A stretch of 64,000 nucleotides of DNA from Gonium pectorale (Eukaryota; Chlorophyta; Chlorophyceae; Chlamydomonadales; Volvocaceae). Below are positions 57,400 to 64,000 of the stretch, piece by piece. The notes beneath the pieces are model-generated. The model was not told the origin of the DNA. It did no database searches and worked only from the letters and a program-made list of their open reading frames with translations. Position 1 is the stretch's first letter; the number at the start of each line of letters is the position of its first letter. The stretch covers positions 361,058-425,057 of the forward strand of contig LSYV01000022.1 in assembly GCA_001584585.1 (NCBI GenBank), written 5' to 3'. The translations under genes were made by a program, and so were the position numbers.

Positions 57400-59129
57400 T
57401 CAAGGCAATTACAATCGGTTCTGAAGCGCAACAATGATGGTTACGGCTACGACGGGCTTCATTGATTTCCTGGAGGCTTAGACTACATACGGTAGGAACC
57501 ATGTAGCAGCTCTGCCTCCAGCTGCACCTGGACTTCAGAAGCCATCACACGGCTGTACCCATGTCCCGTCATCATGTGCAGATAGGTGCCGTCCATCTTT
57601 CCTTATCTCAAGTCTGTGCAGTTCCAGGCGCACGTCCAAATACGGACGGGTGCTGCGGATCGTCCCAACCGTGACTCGAATCCGTTGTCGCTTCTGAACT
57701 GGGTGCGTGAACAGCTGTTGACGTCGCCGCTTACGTACTGGGCAGCTCAGGGCTAGCCTGTAAACCTCCCCAAACTGGCGGTTGTGTAACTGCGCGACCG
57801 AGTTCCCGCGCCGTCCGACTGTTCCGTAAGTGCCTAACATCAGTGCCACGTTCCTGCTGACCCACTTTGCCTGCCTGACGCCTGACCCTGCTACCGGTTC
57901 AGACCAAGACGAGACAGACTAACATGACCTAACAACGACCTAACTCATATGGCATAGGGCGGCAAACCTCAACGACCGGTGGACCGCTGGTAAACGCTTT
58001 CCCTTGGCACGTAGTGAAAAAAAGAGAACCAGAAACGGGGAAGGCAGCCTCTATGGACATACACACCCGAAGGTGTGATGTTTCCAGCAGGGCGCCGAGT
58101 ACAGGGCATGCATGGCGGGCGAGGTATACGAGCAGACGCCCCCCCCCCCGGGTGTGTTACCAGAATAGTTACCTGACTATAAGTAGACTAGTAGTAGTAT
58201 AAGTAGTGGCAGCAAAGCCTGTAGACCTCGCGGCAGCCTTATATCCCGGCTCCTATCGCCGGACCCCAGAGTGCTTAGCCCGTGGCAGGGGTACAGCATT
58301 TAGCTGCCTCAGCAGGATGTAGGCGGACGGGGGTTTGACCCACACCATCAAGACCCGTCCCCTGGGTCTCACCAACGTGCAAGCGGCCCGAAAGCTTATC
58401 GTTGGCTTGTATTGAGAAATGTCCAGTTGCATCATGGGATGTAAGGAACGGAAAGCAAGTGCCGGTCTCAGCGCACACTTCTGCAGGCGGTAGAGTTGAG
58501 CACGCAACCCAAGCCACATCTGAAAGACCCTATGAAATGGTTATGGAAGCGTCGAGGCTGAGCCCCCCCGCCGAATCACCGTCCTCAATCATTAGTAATC
58601 CCAGGGGCCGCACGAGGTGTAGGACAGGGCATTGAAGTACAGGGAATACCTTGTTGTTAGGCATATTGATTGCGCCCTCTGTCAGACGCCTTGACCTCAT
58701 GTTCACACCGACCGGTCTCCCAGGCTGGAAATTCAGGTGTACATATTCAAAAGCCACACGTCTGTGGGACAGACGGCATGGGCTAGACAATGGCACTTGC
58801 GGCCCGGATATATTCATCGTACTGTTCGAGTCCGGGGCTTGGCGTCATAACCCACCCCTGTTCCGTGCAGTGTATTTGCTCACAGTGCACGCAGTACTGT
58901 AGGCTGGGGGGGAAAGGCAGACTGGGGGCAGCTGGGCGGGGTTCTGGAGCATCCTTGCAGTACCGCTGCGCTAGTTTTCCGACCCAAATGCTGCCGGAAG
59001 CAGATATTCGATACATTAGAAAGTACTTTGCACTGCCCCCGCAGTTACCCTCACTGAATTAGCTTGTTGCCTTGCGGTGCTGGTCTTCCGCCGAACGCCC
59101 GGCGCAGTTCTTAAGCAGCTTAAGACGCC
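57400..59129. other. Intergenic interval upstream of the KH gene
   Basis: Less GC-rich than its neighbours. It should hold the KH gene promoter and perhaps further 5' exons. The one open frame worth noting is on the minus strand at 57849-57535: 104 residues, basic, reading RKRRRQQLFTHPVQKRQRIR and RPYLDVRLELHRLEIRKDG. It could be a transposon-derived fragment; the family is not recognised. Confidence 0.35.
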
Positions 59130-61534
59130 ATGCGGACACAGTCAAGTGTGATGGAGTGCCCTCGCTCAATGGTTGGGCGAGTTATTGGTGAGGACCCTCA
59201 GGCAGTACAGCCGCCCATGGGCGTTTGGCTCTTTCCTCCACGTTCCTGCTGAGAGGTTTGTACCCCCGGATGTAGGGAAGAATGGCGAGACCGTCAAGGC
59301 GCTGCAGACATACACAGGCGCCACCATCCAAATAGATCAGAGCGTAGACCCTACGCGCGTCTCAATTTCGGGTGCGCGAAGGTGTCGACATGTTTCGCTT
59401 ATTAGAGCGGTGAAGGGTCCTGCTTTAGCCACTCGCCATTTCGCCTCGCACTCGGTCCTTCGTCTCCGTCCGACCCTTGGGCTACCGCTGTGCAGGAGCG
59501 GCGTACTCAGTGAACCTCGCGGTTAGCATTATTACCGATATCATCAGAGGTGAGCTCGTGGGTGGCCGGTGACCTGTCAGTCGGGTCGTCCGGCCGGAAG
59601 CTTTGCTTTGCGCTTCTGAGTGCGAACTCATAAGTGCTCTGTCCGTATGGTTTCGTTGACTGGCATGTGCTGTTTCCGGCGCGATGACTTGCGGCTGTGT
59701 TTCGACTCGCACCCACTAACCGCGCTTCCATGGAAACCCCGTGCCTCGCAGGCAGCTTCAAGGGCTTTGCCCTCCTCCGGCAGGCCACCCGGCCACCCAA
59801 TGGGCGCAGCGGTTACCCAGCGTTCACGGAGCCGCGCCCCGTCTACGCTCCCGGGTAAGTCGGTGTGCACGAACCCGTCGTGGTTTTGGTGTCGATGTCG
59901 CTTGCACGGGGGTGACCCTGCACCCCGTACGGCATCGCCGCATCTATGCACCTCCCTCATTCAGTCCGCCAAACGTCCTGGTCACGTCGAAACCATTGTC
60001 GGGAGAACGGCGACGACACTTGAGCTAACCTGTGGACCGCGTGCAAACGGTGCCGTCCCTTCGTCCTCGTGCCGCCCCGTCCACTGCACTGTCGTGCAGG
60101 TACGGCCTCATCCCGGCGTCACAACTGTACGACGACCGCGCCGTGCCGCCGCCGGCGATGGGCACTCCGTACGGCCTCCGGCCCGCGGAGACGCTCCAGC
60201 ACGTCTACCCGCTCATGGCCACTGGGCTGCCCGGGCAGAGCGTCCTGGTGAGCCCCGCGTGCGCGCCGGCCGCGCGTTGTGCATTGTCGTACGGCGTCCG
60301 GACGTTTCATGGCTGCGCTAGCGGTGGTTGGGTTACGACTTTGTCCCGAACAGCTTCTAGATACGCCAAATACCGTAAGGCCCATGCAGCATCCCCCGAC
60401 AGCGCATACCCCATACCCGAGTGCATGTCCGTGAAAGCACCTACGAGCGGGGTAGCTGTGTGTGCGTGTGCGGGGATTCATGTTCATTCGTGGCGTGGGG
60501 ATGACGACACGCTGTGAAGCCGCTCGCGGCTGTCCCCCTCGATTACTCGCGGCTACGGGTTGCGTCGCCGAGTGCGGTGTGCGGCCCCGCGCCCCGGCGC
60601 CCGTGATTCCCTGGCTGAACCTCGAATGGTCATCTGTCGCGTGCCGTGCCGCGCGCCCTGCTGCCTGCCTGTCGCGGCTCCCGACCCGCCCCGTCAGACT
60701 CTCCAGCAAGATGCGACCCTGGGCCAGCAGGGGACCATGTCGCTGGTCAACGCGCAGCTGCAGCAGCTTGCCATGCCGGCGGGCGACCTCGGAAGCCTCG
60801 CAGGTAGGGTGGGCTCGAATGTGACTGACTCGCATTAAAATCTGGATTGGGGCAGTGTGCGGCAGTAGGTGGGCCGTGTATGGGGTGGGACGCGAGAATG
60901 ATCAGGACCAGTGATGCCCAGGCGGGCGGGGAAGCTGTATGCGCTCTCAGGGTGGCGAGGGCCGTCGGTCTGTGGCGCGTTTTGCATGGGGCAGGCGGGA
61001 GGGAGGCCGACCTGCGCCCGCATCGGGTGCCCGCGGCGGTTGGTGCCCGCTCCGGGGCAGGCCCAGCCCAGCCGCAGCGAGGCTTCCCGCAAGGCTGTCA
61101 GCCCTGCGCTCAGTCGCATGTCGGCAGTGGTCTGTGTTGAAAAGGAAAACGCATACGACGAGCGTAAACGCGAAAGTGATGGCGTCGGTGTAGGACCCAG
61201 CCATCGAGGCAGTCGAAGGGGCGATGTCCCTGTGTGCGTGTGTGTTTCATTGCGCACGCCGGCAACGTGTGTGCGTGCTTGCGTGCCGACGTACCTGACC
61301 CTCCTGACGTACTGCCGTACACACGCGCGCGCAGGTGGCGCCATGCAGTACCAGGAGGCAACGTACATGCCCGTGCTGCCCATGGCGGCGGGGGGCGGCC
61401 ACGGTGGCCACGGAGGAGGCGGCGGCCTGCCCATGGGCAACTCGGAGGACTTCGCCGTCAGCGCGTCGCACCGCCTCATCCAGGCCGCCGGCGGCGGCCG
61501 TGGCAACGTGCGCCCAAAGCCCTGGCTGGGTTAA
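59130..61534 (+). CDS. KH-domain RNA-binding protein
   Basis: Predicted single-stranded RNA-binding protein of the PCBP/hnRNP K-like KH type. Exons: 59130-59187, 59276-59371, 59496-59549, 59752-59854, 60100-60247, 60698-60803, 61335-61534; 254 residues, every phase matching, ending in TAA. The KH domain fills residues 8-68: MECPRSMVGRVIG, the GxxG loop GKNG (residues 20-23), ETVKALQTYTGATIQIDQS, RVSISGAAYSVNLAVSIITD. The remainder is disordered: Tyr/Pro/Gln-rich (PYGLRPAETLQHVYPLM), then a His/Gly-rich run (GGGHGGHGGGGG), and an Arg/Gly end (GGGRGNVRPKPWLG) that may add RNA affinity. A stop codon lies in frame just before ATG 59130, supporting that start. The domain begins almost at once, so an upstream exon carrying further KH copies cannot be excluded. 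Confidence 0.9.
61134..61231 (-). repeat. Short dispersed repeat (SINE-like), copy 4
   Basis: Minus-strand, nearly full copy of the element at 17201-17299, with GGGACATCGCCCCTTCGACT, GGCTGGGTCCTACACCGACG, CATCACTTTCGCGTTTACGC and a T-rich tail before CAACAC. It lies antisense in the last intron (60804-61334) of the KH gene. Confidence 0.65.
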
Positions 61535-64000
61535 AGCCTCCGCCGGGGCCGGGGTGGCAGGTGCCGCGCCGCCATCGTGCGCGCGCGCAGCAAAGCGTGC
61601 GCGGGTGTTAGGGGCTGGTCGCCTGGGCGGATGCGACCCGCGCAGGAGCCGCCGACGTTGCCGTGGCGTTGGCTTGCTGGCGCATGGCTGACTTTGGCGA
61701 AGGCGGGTAGCGGAGCTGGATCTGTTACGCTCTAATGCACGTGAGGCAACGGCTATGTCGGGCGGCAACGCGTGTGTCCCTCAGTGGGTGGCGTGTGTCC
61801 CAACGAATGGACTCAAGTGGCGCCTGCCCTCTGCCCAGCAGCGCGGTCAGGGCGGTTGGGTAGCCAGACTTCGTGCGCAGCGCTGCTGTCTTTCCTTCAC
61901 GTGACCCGAACCACAAATCCTCCAATCGATCAGGGTTCAGGGATCAGGTAGTCGGCTGCGAAGCGCTAACGCTGGAGCATGTAATGTGGGAAGGTACTTG
62001 AGCACCTGGCGCTTGAGCACCCCTGCACGTTTTGGATGGAGAGGGGTTACCTGAATGCATCGCCCGCTGAGAACTCGGCATCACGCCTCGCGCAGGGCCG
62101 GCGCCTGAAGGGCAGATGAGCATTGCCATGGGGCCCCGTTTAGTGCGGCTGCGTGTCTCGTCGTGTTGTGTGCGTGAGCACAGTTCGTACCCGACAGGCG
62201 GGACGGAAACACGCGAGGCCTTCTACGCTGTTGCAAGGCGTTGGCAGGGCGCGTATGTGTGGATGTATGTAGTTTACATGTTTGCACGCACTCGCGCACT
62301 CTCAAATGCCAAAGTGCTAAACGCGCCGATAAGCCCGACGATCCGGGGTTGGAGGACAGAAGAGGACCCAATGTGAGAGAGAGTTGCGTGGGCAGTTCGG
62401 GGGCTCGACACATGTGTCATGTGCCGCAGTCGGGGCCCAGTCATGCTGCTGCTTCGCTGCGTCCTGCCGCTTACTGCAAGTACGCGGGGCGACAACAATA
62501 CCAATAAATTGTCGGTTGCGTCGCGGCCCTGCTGTCTATCTACAAACTGCATCGCGGCGCCCGTCTCTTTGTCGGTTGTCGTGGCGCCTAAATGGGGAAA
62601 CTGAGCCGCGCTTACTAATGGGGATGCGTTATCTGATTCCGGTTGGGGGCACTTGTTCAGCGCCAGGCGTGCAGTCCCCCTGCCTCCGGCGGCTGCGGAA
62701 CGGCTTGAGGCTGTTGTGCTTTGGTGGGAAGTTGAGGCTGACGGGCCCGGAAAACACGTGCAAGAAATGATAAGGGACCGGGGCCTGAAAAACACACTCA
62801 TGTTGCCAAGGTCCGGCCATGATCATGACGAGATATCCATGTTGCGCGGCTCCGTACACTTCCGGACATCTTGCGGGTTGATGGCTAGTAGTCTCTCAGG
62901 GTGTTGCTGCATGCGGGTTTGCGTAACCCTGAGCTGTGGCTCGTGTGTGGTAATGTGCACGAGCGAGGCCCGGAGTCGCGGTGTCAGAGCTGCTTTAGTT
63001 TGTTCCGACGTTTGTGTGTCTGCGACTTCGTTGCGCTCTATATCTAGGGGGTTACTTGCCTTGCCTTTCGCTGCCAAACAAAAAAGCTAAGCTCACGTCT
63101 AATTTTCGGGGGGCCAGCATGAGATTCCAAAGCGCCGACGGCCAGGTGTTGAGCATTGTGATTGGTGCATTTGTCCCCTGGGGCAGGGCGGACCTGGCCG
63201 CGGCTTAAGACATATGAGGCAGTGCTGTAGTTTGTGTTGAAGGCCGCTCGGGCCCTTCCCCTGTTTGTCGCGAGCGGGATTGTGTCCCGGTAGAAGGGAC
63301 AGCACCTAGCAGGAAACTTGCAACACCGTGCCGCAGAGGGTGCCGTACGCAGGTGGATTTTGGGTAATAGGGGTCCTGGCTTAACGGAGGGCTCGAGCGC
63401 GCGGTGCATGCAAGCGCCTGCGATCGGCTGTTAATGCTATGCTTGAATACCTGTTGACCGGGCGGGCCGGCGTGACAAAGCGCCCAGTCCGTGGACCTGC
63501 GCCCCGTGCGTATGAAGAATGATTTAATCCACAGCAGCGTTGTTCATTCGCCTGCCCAGGCATCCCAGCAAATCTGTAACCCACGGTTGACAGGTTGAGG
63601 TCTCGTGTGCCTCCCCACTCCACCTTCTTCATTTGCCCACTCCGCACGCGGGTAACCGCGCTGGCCTCCGTGTGCTCGCGCCGGGCGTGCAGCCGCGCCA
63701 GGGGCTCCCGCATACCCCCCAGCCCCGCCTAGTGCCTCTGGCCCCGAGGCCCTCTCTCGCCTACGAAGTCCCTCGCACGGACCACCAACATCGTCCAACA
63801 CCGTCGGCACGCACGCGAGGGGGAGCGCGGCATCTCGAGCCCCTGAAACCCCCGCATTGCTCGTTTGCTTGGATGCTTGCACTCTGCACCGAGTGATGTG
63901 GAACTCGAAGGGCCCGTCTGCTCGTCTCCGTCGCCCACTAAGCAACATCCCCGGCGCCCTACTGGCAATGTTGCACATTCGGGTGCATATGACCGTGGAG
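61535..64000. other. KH gene 3' flank, no supported gene
   Basis: The first 450 bases are probably the KH gene 3' UTR. Beyond that only short frames are open. A + strand frame around 62690-62800 reads ERLEAVVLWWEVEADGPGKH and looks slightly protein-like but has no splice or start context. A further TGTAA lies at about 63577. Confidence 0.4.
61980..61984 (+). terminator. Candidate TGTAA poly(A) signal, KH gene
   Basis: TGTAA 446 bases after the stop codon at 61534, a usual distance for volvocine genes. Confidence 0.5.

Noticed and set aside
62653..63090. Protein-like + strand frame with ERLEAVVLWWEVEADG
   Set aside because: Only about 40 residues look protein-like; no splice sites, start context or related sequence nearby.
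1..64000. Bacterial operons or CRISPR array
   Set aside because: Coding regions are split by GT-AG introns with matched phases, no Shine-Dalgarno pattern appears, and no array of evenly spaced identical repeats was seen.

Overview
This window is nuclear DNA from a green alga, most likely a volvocine (Chlamydomonas/Volvox-type) species. It is GC-rich, and its genes are split into many short exons with GT-AG introns. The exons carry long Ala/Gly/Pro/Ser-rich low-complexity inserts. TGTAA, the volvocine poly(A) signal, follows several stop codons. The gene families seen (PAS-domain guanylyl cyclases, a kelch acyl-CoA-binding protein of land-plant type, a plastid DUF493 protein) fit that lineage. 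The species cannot be fixed from sequence alone. Two 20-N assembly gaps lie at 23939-23958 and 51612-51631.

Layout. 1-4017 holds no gene I can support; a TGTAA at 2725 may end the 3' UTR of a gene left of the window. 4278-13464 (-) is a PAS-PAS-guanylyl cyclase (copy A, 5' end unresolved). 13.66-14.65 kb and 16.44-18.09 kb are two diverged copies of one repeat, flanking degenerate coding scraps on the + strand. 18182-23035 (-) is a large membrane protein with a domain resembling the C-terminal part of plant SPL proteins. About 24790-27218 (+) is an unrecognised gene with a (Pro-Met)n tract. 28468-33748 (-) is a kelch acyl-CoA-binding protein. 34093-35806 (+) is a plastid-type DUF493 protein, head to head with the former across a 344-bp shared promoter interval. 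37777-48913 (+) is the second PAS-PAS-guanylyl cyclase (copy B), an inverted paralogue of copy A. 52074-56109 (+) is a PPPDE/DeSI-type cysteine isopeptidase with a long disordered tail. 59130-61534 (+) is a KH-domain RNA-binding protein. 61535-64000 holds no gene I can support.

The main result is the inverted cyclase pair. The two genes share intron positions, intron phases and exact exon lengths through the catalytic domain. Over about 0.8 kb (5653-6455 versus about 46135-46936) even the introns align closely, while the flanking introns do not; this looks like recent gene conversion. Both copies keep the metal-binding, transition-state and guanine-selecting residues. A short dispersed repeat with a tRNA-like B-box motif occurs four times, three of them antisense inside introns of neighbouring genes. 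Two introns contain perfect 22-23-bp inverted repeats that could fold into hairpins.

Exon models were built by hand from splice sites, reading phase and family resemblance. The models for the ACBP, DUF493, PPPDE and KH genes are each in frame from ATG to stop. No database search was run.
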